Origin: Pseudomonas chlororaphis
GTDB taxonomy: Bacteria > Pseudomonadota > Gammaproteobacteria > Pseudomonadales > Pseudomonadaceae
Length of the DNA: 64,000 bases
Reading direction: 5' to 3'
Assembly: GCF_000783395.1 (NCBI RefSeq)
Contig: NZ_JSFK01000001.1
Coordinates: 725,673 to 789,672, forward strand
The translations under genes were made by a program, and so were the position numbers. Within the stretch, counting starts at the first letter, position 1. Each line of letters begins with the position of its first letter. Positions 26,395-34,853 of the stretch are shown in pieces. The notes beneath the pieces were generated by a model. That model saw nothing but the letters and a program-made list of their open reading frames with translations. It had not been told where the DNA came from and ran no database searches.

Positions 26395-27828
26395 TCAGCC
26401 CATCATGTCCTTGATCATCCGCTCCTGTTCCATCAGTTCACGCTGGCGGGCATCGATGCGTGAAGACAGCGGGAAGTTGCTGCCAGCCTTGCGCTTGGCA
26501 AAGTCGAGCTGCTGGATCGCCTGGCGGTAATCACCAACCAGTGCGAAGTATTCGGCACGCGCCTGATGCAAGCCGATGATATTGCCCGACAAGCCACGAG
26601 TCTCGGCGACCTGATACCAGACGTCCGGATCATCCGGGCGTGATTTGAGTAACGCTTCCAGGGCCTTTTCGGCATCAGGCGCGCGATTCTGTTTCAGCAG
26701 CAGATCCACGCGCACCTGATTCAGCGGATAGTTGCCCGGATACTGCGTGAGCATGCGGTCAACCCGCGATTGCGCATCCGGCAGGCGATTATTGGTGATG
26801 TCCAGATCGACCTGAGCAAGGTTGTAGATGATTTCGTTCGGTGACGTTGCCAGCAATTGTTTGAGGTTCTCACGCGCCTCATTCAATTGGCCGCCCTTGA
26901 TCTGCGCAATTGCCAGACCGTAGCGCGCCACGTCGTTTTTCGGGTTTTCATCCAGTTGCGCACGGAAGCGCTTGGCGCCCAGGCCCGGGGTTTCTTCGTA
27001 GATCAGTTGCACGCGTGCGCGGATCAACTGATAGCGCTTGGAGTCTTCGATGCCACCCGGTTTGGCCTGTTCGGCGCGGTTGCGGGTGTCGGCAATACGC
27101 GATTCGGTCACCGGGTGAGTCAGCAGGAATTCCGGTGGCTTGGCGTCGAAACGATACTGACGCATCAGGCGTTCGAACATGGTCGGCATCGAGCGCGGGT
27201 CATACCCGGCCTTTTCCAGATTGAGGATGCCGATGCGGTCGGCTTCCTGTTCATTCTGGCGGGAAAAGGTGCGTTGCGACTGAATCGCCGCTGCCTGCGT
27301 ACCGGCGATGGTCGCAATCCCGGCATCGCCGCCACCAGCCGCGGCAATGACGATCCCGGCCAGCAGCGCGGCCATCATCGGCACCTGCATCCGCTGTGAA
27401 GCCTCTACACCGCGAGCGAAATGGCGTTGCGACAAGTGCGCCAATTCGTGCGCGAGTACCGAAGCGTATTCACCTTCGGTCTGCGCATTGAGAAACAGAC
27501 CGCCGTTGACCCCGACCACACCGCCCGGCGCCGCGAAGGCGTTGAGCTGCGGGCTATTGATCAGAATGAACTCAAGACGCCGGTCGGTGACCTGGCTGGT
27601 CTCCACCAACTTGTACACGCTGGATTCGACATAGTCCTTGAGTTGCGGATCGTTGAGCTGTGAAACCTGGCTACGCAACATGGCCAGCCATGCGCGGCCG
27701 AGCTGATATTCCTGTTGCGGCGAGACAATGGCAGAACTGGCGTCGCCGAGTGACGGCAGATCGTCGGCAAAGCCTGGTGAGGCGAGCAGGCAAGCGAGCG
27801 TCAGCAGGGTAGGGCGCAGAAAAGTCAT
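26395..27828 (-). CDS. bepA: Periplasmic M48 metalloprotease with TPR domain, BepA/YfgC type
   Basis: A 477-residue periplasmic protease/chaperone acting on outer-membrane assembly substrates such as LptD in E. coli. The signal peptide is MTFLRPTLLTLACLLASPGFA. The zinc-binding HELAHLSQRH (HExxH) motif lies near residue 130, and the third ligand region is NEQEADRIG near 193. C-terminal TPR repeats span about 300-470 (KNDVARYGLAIAQIKGGQLN and later). The ATG at 27828 gives a proper signal peptide; a TTG upstream is rejected. It converges on mucD. Confidence 0.92.
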   Translation of the reverse strand: MTFLRPTLLTLACLLASPGFADDLPSLGDASSAIVSPQQEYQLGRAWLAMLRSQVSQLNDPQLKDYVESSVYKLVETSQVTDRRLEFILINSPQLNAFAAPGGVVGVNGGLFLNAQTEGEYASVLAHELAHLSQRHFARGVEASQRMQVPMMAALLAGIVIAAAGGGDAGIATIAGTQAAAIQSQRTFSRQNEQEADRIGILNLEKAGYDPRSMPTMFERLMRQYRFDAKPPEFLLTHPVTESRIADTRNRAEQAKPGGIEDSKRYQLIRARVQLIYEETPGLGAKRFRAQLDENPKNDVARYGLAIAQIKGGQLNEARENLKQLLATSPNEIIYNLAQVDLDITNNRLPDAQSRVDRMLTQYPGNYPLNQVRVDLLLKQNRAPDAEKALEALLKSRPDDPDVWYQVAETRGLSGNIIGLHQARAEYFALVGDYRQAIQQLDFAKRKAGSNFPLSSRIDARQRELMEQERMIKDMMG

Positions 27829-27926
27829 GCACAAAGCCTTAGAAGACAAAGACCTTACTGTAGCCGGACACCGGAGCTGCGACCAGATATTCTAGGCAGC
27901 TCGACGACCTGAACCGGAGTGACGCA

Positions 27927-28166
27927 ATGACCGACGCTGTAGCCCATGACGTGGAACTGGACGCCAGTGGCCTTAATTGTCCGTTGCCGTTGCTCAAGGC
28001 AAAAATGGAACTCAACAAACTCCAAAGTGGCGCCGTCCTCAAGGTGATCGCCACGGATGCTGGCTCGCAGCGCGACTTTCGCACCTTTGCCAGATTGGCC
28101 GGTCATACGCTGCTGCGCGAAGAAGACGAAGCGGGCGTTTACCGTTACTGGTTGAAAAAGGCCTGA
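27927..28166 (+). CDS. TusA/SirA-type sulfur-carrier protein
   Basis: A 79-residue protein of the TusA fold. The active-site motif is in LDASGLNCPLPLLKAK, with the persulfide-carrying Cys18. The two-strand/two-helix size fits the family. Its position beside a PerM-like gene and opposite bepA resembles PA1006 of P. aeruginosa, as I recall linked to molybdenum homeostasis and nitrate respiration rather than tRNA thiolation; the specific partner here is an inference. It is probably co-transcribed with the next gene. Confidence 0.88.
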   Translation: MTDAVAHDVELDASGLNCPLPLLKAKMELNKLQSGAVLKVIATDAGSQRDFRTFARLAGHTLLREEDEAGVYRYWLKKA

Positions 28167-28196
28167 AACCGACAGCGTTAAATCTAAGGATTATTG

Positions 28197-29267
28197 ATGT
28201 TCAAAGTGTTACGCGACTGGATTCAGCGCTACTTCTCCGATGAAGAAGCCGTGGTGCTGGCGGTGCTGCTGTTTCTCGCCTTTACGGCCGTGCTCACCCT
28301 CGGCGGCATGCTCGCGCCGGTGCTGGCAGGGATGGTGCTGGCGTATCTGATGCAAGGCCTGGTGGTCACGCTGGAACGCCTGCGCGTGCCGGGCGGCGTG
28401 GCGGTTGGCCTGGTGTTCGCGTTGTTCATGGGCGTGTTGATGCTGTTTATCGTCGTGGTGCTGCCGCTGCTTTGGCATCAGTTGATCACACTGTTCAATG
28501 AACTGCCGGGCATGCTCGCCAAGTGGCAATCGCTGCTGCTATTGCTACCGGAGCGATATCCGCATCTGGTTTCCGATGAGCAAGTCTTGCAAGCCATCGA
28601 AGCAGCGCGCGGCGAGATCGGCAAGTTCGGCCAGTGGGCGCTGACATTCTCGCTGTCGAGTCTGCCGTTGCTGGTGAACATCATGATCTATCTGGTGCTG
28701 GTACCGATCCTGGTGTTCTTCTTCCTTAAAGACCGGGCCATGATCGGTGAGTGGGTGCGTGGTTATCTGCCACGTGAGCGCGCGCTGATCACTCGGGTTG
28801 CGCAGGAGATGAACCGGCAGATCGCCAATTACATTCGCGGCAAGGTCATCGAGATCGTGATTTGTGGCGGCGTTACTTACATCGCTTTTGTCGCCATGGG
28901 GCTTAACTATGCGGCACTGCTGGCGTTGCTGGTCGGTGTGTCGGTGGTGGTGCCGTATGTCGGTGCGGTGGTGGTGACCGTGCCGGTGCTGCTGATTGCG
29001 CTGTTCCAGTGGGGTTGGAGCGATCAGTTCATCTATCTGATGGCGGTGTACGGCATCATTCAGACACTGGATGGCAACGTGCTGGTGCCATTGCTGTTCT
29101 CGGAGGCGGTCAACCTGCACCCGGTGGCAATTATCTGCGCGGTGCTGTTGTTTGGCGGATTGTGGGGATTCTGGGGCGTGTTCTTTGCGATCCCGCTGGC
29201 GACGCTGTTCAAGGCTGTGCTGGATGCCTGGCCGCGCAAGGAGCCGGCGGTGGCGCCGTTGCTGTAG
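28197..29267 (+). CDS. perM: AI-2E/PerM family membrane transporter
   Basis: A 356-residue inner-membrane protein of the UPF0118 (AI-2 exporter/PerM) family, with about eight membrane segments. A central soluble stretch lies at about residues 100-150, and the later half holds LVGVSVVVPYVGAVVVTVPVLL and YGIIQTLDGNVLVPLLFSEAVNLHPVA, typical of the family. Substrate unknown. The ATG at 28197 has an AAGGA ribosome-binding site; a TTG one codon earlier is less likely. Confidence 0.85.
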   Translation: MFKVLRDWIQRYFSDEEAVVLAVLLFLAFTAVLTLGGMLAPVLAGMVLAYLMQGLVVTLERLRVPGGVAVGLVFALFMGVLMLFIVVVLPLLWHQLITLFNELPGMLAKWQSLLLLLPERYPHLVSDEQVLQAIEAARGEIGKFGQWALTFSLSSLPLLVNIMIYLVLVPILVFFFLKDRAMIGEWVRGYLPRERALITRVAQEMNRQIANYIRGKVIEIVICGGVTYIAFVAMGLNYAALLALLVGVSVVVPYVGAVVVTVPVLLIALFQWGWSDQFIYLMAVYGIIQTLDGNVLVPLLFSEAVNLHPVAIICAVLLFGGLWGFWGVFFAIPLATLFKAVLDAWPRKEPAVAPLL

Positions 29268-29302
29268 TAGTTGATCCAGATTGTTCGGTGCGGCTTAAGG
29301 CC

Positions 29303-29376
29303 TCATCGCTGGCAAGCCAGCTCCCACAGGGTTTTCGGTGCACACAAAACCTGTGGGAGCTGGCTTGCCAGCGATG
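29303..29376. repeat. BIME/REP pair, family A
   Basis: Inverted units CATCGCTGGCAAGCCAGCTC... and its complement lie between the convergent perM and bcp genes. The copy is very close to those at 9831, 52966 and 54147. Confidence 0.85.
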
Positions 29377-29402
29377 GCGTCAGAGAAGACGCCAGAGAAA
29401 CA

Positions 29403-29876
29403 TCAGGCCTTGTTCAAATTCTGCGCAGCAGCCAGAACGGCATCCACATGCCCCGGCACCTTCACACCGCGCCATTCCTGACGCAGAACACCGTCCTTAT
29501 CAATCAGGAACGTGCTGCGATCAACGCCCAGGTATTCCTTGCCATACAGTTTCTTCAACTTGATCACGTCGAACAACTGGCAAACCGCCTCGTCCTTGTC
29601 GCTGATCAGCTCGAACGGAAACTCCTGCTTGCACTTGAAGTTCTCGTGGGACTTCAGGCTGTCGCGAGAGATACCGAAAATCTCGGTATTGGCAGCCTTG
29701 AACGCGGCGTACTGGTCACGAAAGCCCTGGCCTTCGGTGGTGCAACCCGGGGTGCTGTCCTTCGGGTAAAAGTAGATCACTACTTGCTTGCCCTTCAGCG
29801 CTGACAGGCTGACGGTCTGCCCGCTGGTGGCAGGTGCTTCGAAATCGGCAACCGGTTGGTCGATGACAACGGCCAT
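29403..29876 (-). CDS. bcp: Thioredoxin-dependent thiol peroxidase (BCP/PrxQ)
   Basis: A 157-residue peroxiredoxin reducing hydrogen and organic peroxides in the cytoplasm. The peroxidatic cysteine is Cys45 in YPKDSTPGCTTEG. E. coli BCP has a second cysteine five residues later, but here that position is Gln; Cys83 (NFKCKQEF) is placed where the alpha-3 type PrxQ proteins keep their resolving cysteine. It starts 10 bases after gcvR, so the two form one transcript. Confidence 0.93.
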   Translation of the reverse strand: MAVVIDQPVADFEAPATSGQTVSLSALKGKQVVIYFYPKDSTPGCTTEGQGFRDQYAAFKAANTEIFGISRDSLKSHENFKCKQEFPFELISDKDEAVCQLFDVIKLKKLYGKEYLGVDRSTFLIDKDGVLRQEWRGVKVPGHVDAVLAAAQNLNKA

Positions 29877-29886
29877 GAAAGCTTCC

Positions 29887-30447
29887 TTACATTGGGTTCT
29901 GTGGGCGCCAAGGCTCGATCAGTGCATCCAGGTTCATCGCGTCGGAGAAATCGAGGAACTGGTCGCGCAGCCAGCTGATCTGGGTGCCGGCCGGCAAGGT
30001 CACGGTGAATGTGGCGTTGAGCATGGTGCCGCCGGTCTGTGGCGCCTGATAGGTGTCGCAGGTCAGGTTTTCCAGCTCGACATTGTGATCCATGAAGAAC
30101 TGGCACAGCTCATTGATAATGTCCGGGCGATACGCCGAGCTGACATAAGCCACATATGGCAGGGCTTGCGGACGATTTTCCAGCGGCGCGCTGCGCACTA
30201 CGTTGGCGGTGAAAGCATGTTTTTTGGCCAGGCCCGGCAGGCTGCCTTCCAGGCGAGCGAGGGCGTCCCAGCTGCCGGAGATCTCGAGGATCAGCGCGCT
30301 GCACTCGCCGTGGCGAGTCAGGCGCGAAGTAACCACGGCGCAGCGATTTTCATGGCTGGCGCGGCACAGGACGTTAGTCAGCTCCATGGGGTTGGCGCCG
30401 AGGGCACTGATGACAAGGAATTGTTCGCGAACTGTGGGGGTGGACAT
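29887..30447 (-). CDS. gcvR: Glycine-cleavage-type regulatory protein GcvR (ACT domains)
   Basis: A 186-residue protein with two ACT domains (about residues 8-80 and 90-170), the layout of GcvR. In E. coli GcvR antagonises GcvA to repress the glycine cleavage operon. The start is MSTPTVREQFLVISALGANP and the second ACT begins YVAYVSSAYRPDIINELC. It is divergent from dapA and precedes bcp by 10 bases. The DNA-binding partner is not in the window. Confidence 0.88.
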   Translation of the reverse strand: MSTPTVREQFLVISALGANPMELTNVLCRASHENRCAVVTSRLTRHGECSALILEISGSWDALARLEGSLPGLAKKHAFTANVVRSAPLENRPQALPYVAYVSSAYRPDIINELCQFFMDHNVELENLTCDTYQAPQTGGTMLNATFTVTLPAGTQISWLRDQFLDFSDAMNLDALIEPWRPQNPM

Positions 30448-30776
30448 GCAGCATTCCTAAAGCGATGAGCGGTCGGTAGGTTTACGCGCGTTGGCTGCCG
30501 GGGAGTGCCTGTTCTGGCTGTCCTTACAAAGCGACCCGGTCAGCGCTCGCGGCTCGCTCCATATAGCGGGAGCGCGTCGATGCGACGCAGGAACGGGGTC
30601 TGGGAGGCCGTAAAGGGAGGCTGGAACCCGGCGTACAAGCTGATCAGTACCGATCAAAGTCTGAAGGGTAGCGAAAAGCGGCGCCAAGGGGAATGGCGGC
30701 AGCGCAGTACTTCGCTTGTGCAAGCATCTTGGCGCCAGTACCATTACCGCTCTCTTTTTCCGGCAGGAGCGGTTTC
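30448..30776. other. gcvR-dapA divergent intergenic region
   Basis: A 329-base stretch without a credible gene. It must hold promoters for gcvR-bcp and dapA. I see GGCAGGAGCGG as the dapA ribosome-binding site, but no recognised lysine riboswitch, REP unit or clear sigma-70 hexamers. Confidence 0.4.
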
Positions 30777-31655
30777 ATGATTGCGGGCAGTATGGTGGCA
30801 CTGGTCACTCCCATGGATGCACAAGGGCGTCTTGACTGGGACAGCCTCAGCAAACTCGTGGACTTCCATCTCAAGAACGGCACCCATGCCATTGTCGCGG
30901 TCGGTACTACCGGCGAGTCGGCAACCCTTGATGTAGAAGAACACATCGCCGTCATCAAAGCCGTGGTCAAACAGGTTGGCGGGCGCATCCCGGTCATCGC
31001 CGGCACTGGCGCCAACTCGACCCGTGAAGCCGTCGAGCTGACCCGCAACGCCAAAGAAGCCGGCGCCGATGCCTGCCTGCTGGTTGTTCCGTACTACAAC
31101 AAGCCGACTCAGGAAGGCTTGTACCAGCACTTCAAGCACATCGCTGAAGCGGTCGACATTCCACAGATTCTCTACAACGTTCCGGGCCGCACGTCGTGCG
31201 ACATGCAGGCCGAGACCGTGATTCGCCTGTCCACCGTGCCGAACATCATCGGTATCAAGGAAGCCACTGGCGACCTGAAACGTGCCAAAGCGATCATTGA
31301 TGGCGTGAGCAAGGACTTCATCGTGCTGTCTGGCGATGATCCGACCGCGGTCGAACTGATCCTGCTGGGTGGCAAAGGCAACATCTCCGTTACTGCCAAC
31401 GTCGCTCCGCGCGAAATGGCTGATCTGTGCGAGGCCGCGCTCAAGGGCGACGCCGACACCGCACGGGCGATCAACGAAAAACTGATGCCGCTGCACAAAG
31501 ACCTGTTCATCGAAGCCAACCCGATTCCGGTGAAGTGGGCTTTGGTTGAAATGGGCCTGATGCACGAAGGCATCCGCCTGCCACTGACCTGGCTGAGCAC
31601 ACCTTGTCATGAAACGCTGCGCTCGGCCCTGCGCCAGTGCAGCGTCCTGGTTTAA
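30777..31655 (+). CDS. dapA: 4-hydroxy-tetrahydrodipicolinate synthase
   Basis: A 292-residue TIM-barrel aldolase that condenses pyruvate with aspartate semialdehyde, first committed step of lysine and diaminopimelate synthesis. The Schiff-base Lys161 is in [11 protein letters not shown]; Tyr133 ([10 protein letters not shown]), Thr44-Thr45 (VGTTGESAT) and Arg138 complete the active site. The start at 30777 follows CAGGAG; a longer frame upstream is not supported. It begins a same-strand series dapA-bamC-MBL-purC with short gaps. Confidence 0.96.
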   Translation: MIAGSMVALVTPMDAQGRLDWDSLSKLVDFHLKNGTHAIVAVGTTGESATLDVEEHIAVIKAVVKQVGGRIPVIAGTGANSTREAVELTRNAKEAGADACLLVVPYYNKPTQEGLYQHFKHIAEAVDIPQILYNVPGRTSCDMQAETVIRLSTVPNIIGIKEATGDLKRAKAIIDGVSKDFIVLSGDDPTAVELILLGGKGNISVTANVAPREMADLCEAALKGDADTARAINEKLMPLHKDLFIEANPIPVKWALVEMGLMHEGIRLPLTWLSTPCHETLRSALRQCSVLV

Positions 31656-31672
31656 TTGAGGAAGTACAACGC

Positions 31673-32788
31673 ATGAAGCGAATGGCCGGACTTTCCGCAC
31701 TTGCCTTGATTATCTCCAGCACCAGTGGCTGCGGATGGGTCTGGGGCCCGGAAGGTTATTTCCGTGACCGTGGTAGCGATTACCTGGAAGCGCAACAGAC
31801 TGCACCGATGCAACTGCCGCCGGAAGTCAGCACTTCCAAACGTCTGGATCCGCTGCTGCCGATCCCGCGTAACGTCGCTGATGACACCGCCAAGGGCGAG
31901 TACATTGTTCCGCGTCCTCAGCCGCTGTCGGCCGTTGCCGATGCCAGCGATTACTCGCTGCAGAAGAGCGGTGATTCGCGTTGGGTCGTGGCCCAGCACC
32001 CACCGGCCGAAGTCTGGCCAGTGGCTGTGCAGTTCTTCCAGGACAACGGTTTCCGTCTGGATGAACAGCGCCCGCAAACCGGCGAGTTCACCACCACCTG
32101 GCAGCATTCCGACGAACTGTCCGCGTCCATGGCCAAGCGCCTGAGCGCAGCCGGTATCGCCAGCGACAGCGAAACCCGCGTGCGTGTGCGTATCGAGCCG
32201 GGCGTGCAGCGCAACACCAGTGAAATCTACGTGGTCAGCGCCGAGCGTCCTGCCGGCAGCACGGCCGACGTGGCCTTCACCAACCGTTCGGTCAACACTG
32301 GCCTGGACGCAGCGCTGGTCGACGACATGCTTGCGAGCATGAGCCGTATCTCCGAGAAGGGCGGTTCGGTGTCGATGCTGGCCTCGCGTGATTTCGATAC
32401 CCCGAGCCGTGTCAGCCTCAGCGAAGACGGCAGCGGTAACCCGGTGTTGAACGTCGGTACCGATCTGGACCGTGCCTGGTCGAGCGTTGGCCGTGCACTG
32501 GAACAAGGCGAATGGCGCGTTGAAGACATCAACCGCAGCCTCGGCCTGTACTACATCAACCTGGCCGAAAAAGCCGAGAAGAAAGACGACAAGCCTGGTT
32601 TCTTCAGCAGCCTGTTCGGCAGTGCGCCGAGCAAGGAAGAAGTTGAAGCCCGTGCCGAGCGTTATCAGGTTCGCCTGAGCAAGGTTGGCGAGAACATTCA
32701 GGTGACCGTCGAGAAAAACATCAACACCGTCGCGCCGGCTGAAGTGGCACGCAAAGTGTTGAGCGTGATTCAGGACAACCTGGGCTGA
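31673..32788 (+). CDS. bamC: Outer-membrane assembly lipoprotein BamC
   Basis: A 371-residue lipoprotein of the BAM complex that inserts beta-barrel proteins in the outer membrane. The signal peptide MKRMAGLSALALIISSTSG precedes lipidated Cys20 (SGCGW). An unstructured segment follows (YFRDRGSDYLEAQQTAPMQLP), then two helix-grip domains at about 105-215 and 235-370. AGGAAG lies before the ATG at 31673, 17 bases after dapA. The dapA-bamC pairing is conserved in gammaproteobacteria. Confidence 0.93.
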   Translation: MKRMAGLSALALIISSTSGCGWVWGPEGYFRDRGSDYLEAQQTAPMQLPPEVSTSKRLDPLLPIPRNVADDTAKGEYIVPRPQPLSAVADASDYSLQKSGDSRWVVAQHPPAEVWPVAVQFFQDNGFRLDEQRPQTGEFTTTWQHSDELSASMAKRLSAAGIASDSETRVRVRIEPGVQRNTSEIYVVSAERPAGSTADVAFTNRSVNTGLDAALVDDMLASMSRISEKGGSVSMLASRDFDTPSRVSLSEDGSGNPVLNVGTDLDRAWSSVGRALEQGEWRVEDINRSLGLYYINLAEKAEKKDDKPGFFSSLFGSAPSKEEVEARAERYQVRLSKVGENIQVTVEKNINTVAPAEVARKVLSVIQDNLG

Positions 32789-32794
32789 TCAACC

Positions 32795-33556
32795 ATGCGT
32801 TTTGCCGTTCTCGGCAGCGGTAGCCAAGGGAACGGCACGCTGATCGCCAGTGCTGATACGTATGTGCTGGTAGATTGTGGTTTTTCCCTGCGGGAAACCG
32901 AAAAACGCCTGTTGCGCCTGGGTGTGAACCCGGCGCAACTGAGCGCGATACTCGTAACCCACGAACATGCCGACCACGTGCATGGCGTGGGTTTGCTGTC
33001 TCGGCGCTACAATCTACCGGTCTACCTCAGTCGCGGCACATTGCGCGGGATGCGCAAACCGATCGAACCCGCAGGCTTTCTGGCCGGTGGCGAGCAACTG
33101 CAGATCGGTGCTCTGAACATCGGGGTCATTGCCGTGGCCCATGATGCGCAGGAACCGACCCAGTATGTCTTCAGTGATCACGAGCAGCGGCGCTTCGGCC
33201 TGCTGACCGACCTGGGGTCCTACTGCGAGCGGGTGCTGGACGGTTATCGGGACCTCGATGCGTTGATGATCGAGTCCAACCATTGTCGTGACATGCTGGC
33301 CCGTGGTCATTACCCGTACTTTCTCAAGCAACGGGTGGGCGGCGAGCTGGGACATTTGAACAACCATCAGGCGGCATTCCTGGTGTCCGAGTTGGGCTGG
33401 CAGGGCTTGCAACACCTGGTCCTGGCCCACTTGAGCAGCAAGAACAACCTGCCGCAGCTGGCCCGGCAATGTTTTGTCGACACCCTCGGGTGCGACCCGG
33501 ACTGGCTGCAACTGGCCGATCAAGATTCAGGGCTCGACTGGCGCCACATCGCCTAG
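32795..33556 (+). CDS. MBL-fold metallohydrolase (YycJ/WalJ-like)
   Basis: A 253-residue metallo-beta-lactamase-fold hydrolase beginning MRFAVLGSGSQGNGTLI. The metal-binding motif is THEHADHVHG (HxHxDH) near residues 53-62, with further ligands at AVAHDAQEP and in the C-terminal LAHLSSKNN. The SGSQGN start is typical of the YycJ/PhnP-like branch. Natural substrate unknown; nucleic acid or a cyclic phosphodiester is possible. It starts 6 bases after bamC. Confidence 0.87.
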   Translation: MRFAVLGSGSQGNGTLIASADTYVLVDCGFSLRETEKRLLRLGVNPAQLSAILVTHEHADHVHGVGLLSRRYNLPVYLSRGTLRGMRKPIEPAGFLAGGEQLQIGALNIGVIAVAHDAQEPTQYVFSDHEQRRFGLLTDLGSYCERVLDGYRDLDALMIESNHCRDMLARGHYPYFLKQRVGGELGHLNNHQAAFLVSELGWQGLQHLVLAHLSSKNNLPQLARQCFVDTLGCDPDWLQLADQDSGLDWRHIA

Positions 33557-33584
33557 CCCACCTACTTAGCAAGCGGAGCCCATC

Positions 33585-34298
33585 ATGGAAAAACGTGAAG
33601 AACTCTACCGCGGCAAAGCCAAATCGGTTTACAAGACCGACGACGCTGACCGCTTGATCCTGCTGTTTCGCAACGACACCTCGGCGTTCGACGGCAAGCG
33701 CATCGAGCAGCTCGACCGCAAAGGCATGGTCAACAACAAGTTCAACGCCTTCATCATGCAGAAGCTCGAAGCGGCCGGCGTACCGACCCAATTCGACAAA
33801 TTGCTGGCCGACAATGAAGTCCTGGTGAAGAAGCTCGACATGATCCCGGTCGAGTGCGTCGTGCGTAACTACGCTGCTGGCAGCCTGGTCAAGCGTCTGG
33901 GCGTCGAAGAAGGCCTGAAGCTCAACCCTTACACCTTCGAACTGTTCCTGAAGGACGACGCCAAGGGCGACCCGTTCATCAACGAATCCCACGTCGTGGC
34001 ATTCGGTTGGGGCACCGCCGAGCAACTGGTTCGCATGAAAGAACTGTCGCTCAAGGTCAACGAAGTCCTGACCAAGCTGTTCGACGACGCCGGCCTGTTG
34101 CTGGTCGACTTCAAGCTTGAATTCGGCGTGTTCAGCGACGGCTCGATCGTCCTCGGCGACGAGTTCAGCCCGGACGGCTGCCGTCTGTGGGACAAGGACA
34201 CCAAGAAGAAGATGGACAAAGACCGCTTCCGCCAGGGCCTCGGTGACGTCATCGAAGCCTACGAAGAAGTCGCCAATCGTCTGGGCGTACCGCTTTAA
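33585..34298 (+). CDS. purC: Phosphoribosylaminoimidazole-succinocarboxamide synthase
   Basis: A 237-residue SAICAR synthetase, the ATP-dependent step joining aspartate to CAIR in purine synthesis. It begins [20 protein letters not shown], with the nucleotide-binding GKAKSVY region. The signature LPIEC-like [19 protein letters not shown] and the C-terminal LVDFKLEFG...[14 protein letters not shown] are intact. AGCGGAG precedes the ATG. It closes the dapA-purC series and is followed by tRNA-Ser. Confidence 0.96.
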   Translation: MEKREELYRGKAKSVYKTDDADRLILLFRNDTSAFDGKRIEQLDRKGMVNNKFNAFIMQKLEAAGVPTQFDKLLADNEVLVKKLDMIPVECVVRNYAAGSLVKRLGVEEGLKLNPYTFELFLKDDAKGDPFINESHVVAFGWGTAEQLVRMKELSLKVNEVLTKLFDDAGLLLVDFKLEFGVFSDGSIVLGDEFSPDGCRLWDKDTKKKMDKDRFRQGLGDVIEAYEEVANRLGVPL

Positions 34299-34343
34299 TC
34301 GACGCAAGCATCTGATAGCACGAAGAAAATTTCGAAAGAGGGT

Positions 34344-34371
34344 TTGCTTTCGGTAAAAGTGTTGTTATGAT
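34344..34371 (+). promoter_or_regulatory. Sigma-70 promoter of tRNA-Ser
   Basis: TTGCTT (34344-34349), a 16-base spacer and TATGAT (34366-34371) are followed by a GC-rich discriminator GCGCGCC, the pattern of stringently controlled stable-RNA promoters. The mature tRNA begins 10 bases after the -10 box. Confidence 0.65.
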
Positions 34372-34381
34372 GCGCGCCGTT

Positions 34382-34471
34382 GGAGAGATGCCAGAGTGGC
34401 TGAATGGGACGGATTCGAAATCCGTTGTACCTTCACCGGTACCTAGGGTTCGAATCCCTATCTCTCCGCCA
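34382..34471 (+). tRNA. tRNA-Ser (anticodon CGA)
   Basis: A 90-base class II tRNA with acceptor arms GGAGAGA / TCTCTCC, encoded CCA, the T-loop GGTTCGAATCC and an extra arm as expected for serine. The anticodon stem ACGGA / TCCGT encloses loop TTCGAAA, giving anticodon CGA, which reads UCG. A terminator follows 8 bases later. Confidence 0.96.
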
Positions 34472-34479
34472 TTACATAG

Positions 34480-34515
34480 AAAAAGCCCCGTAGATGAAAA
34501 TCTACGGGGCTTTTT
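34480..34515 (+). terminator. Rho-independent terminator after tRNA-Ser
   Basis: A long stem (AAGCCCCGTAGAT / ATCTACGGGGCTT) around GAAA ends in a T-run; the A-run on the other side makes it usable in both directions. Confidence 0.92.
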
Positions 34516-34853
34516 CGTTTCTGCGAATCCGGTATTCGTGGCGATAGCGAAGGGGCTGAAGCGCGTCTTGCAGGGTGAGGTCATCGGCATAGAGGCAATT
34601 TAAGTAAGCACAGCCTCTGCCGACATTAGAGAAACGACGCTCACAGGACTCGCCGACCCGTTTAAAGCCGTGCTCGCAGAGTAGAGGCTGTCATTATTGG
34701 CAGCGATCAGCTGCCAGATCGCCCCTGTCGTCGTTTATGCTCTGTCCAGCCATGAGGCCAGCGCTCTCACTAATGTGAATACTTGCTCACCTCGGCCGTG
34801 AAAAGCGCATCCAGCGAGTTCCAGCCTCGCTCCCTATTTGAATTGGTTTGAAT
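34516..34853. other. Gene-free stretch after tRNA-Ser
   Basis: About 340 bases with no credible gene, repeat or promoter that I can support. No second copy of the tRNA 3' end (a possible attachment site) was seen downstream in the window. It marks the border between backbone and the polysaccharide patch. Confidence 0.4.

Noticed and set aside
30448..30776. Lysine or glycine riboswitch between gcvR and dapA
   Set aside because: No recognisable aptamer core was seen; one short reading frame there was also rejected for lack of any gene-like feature.
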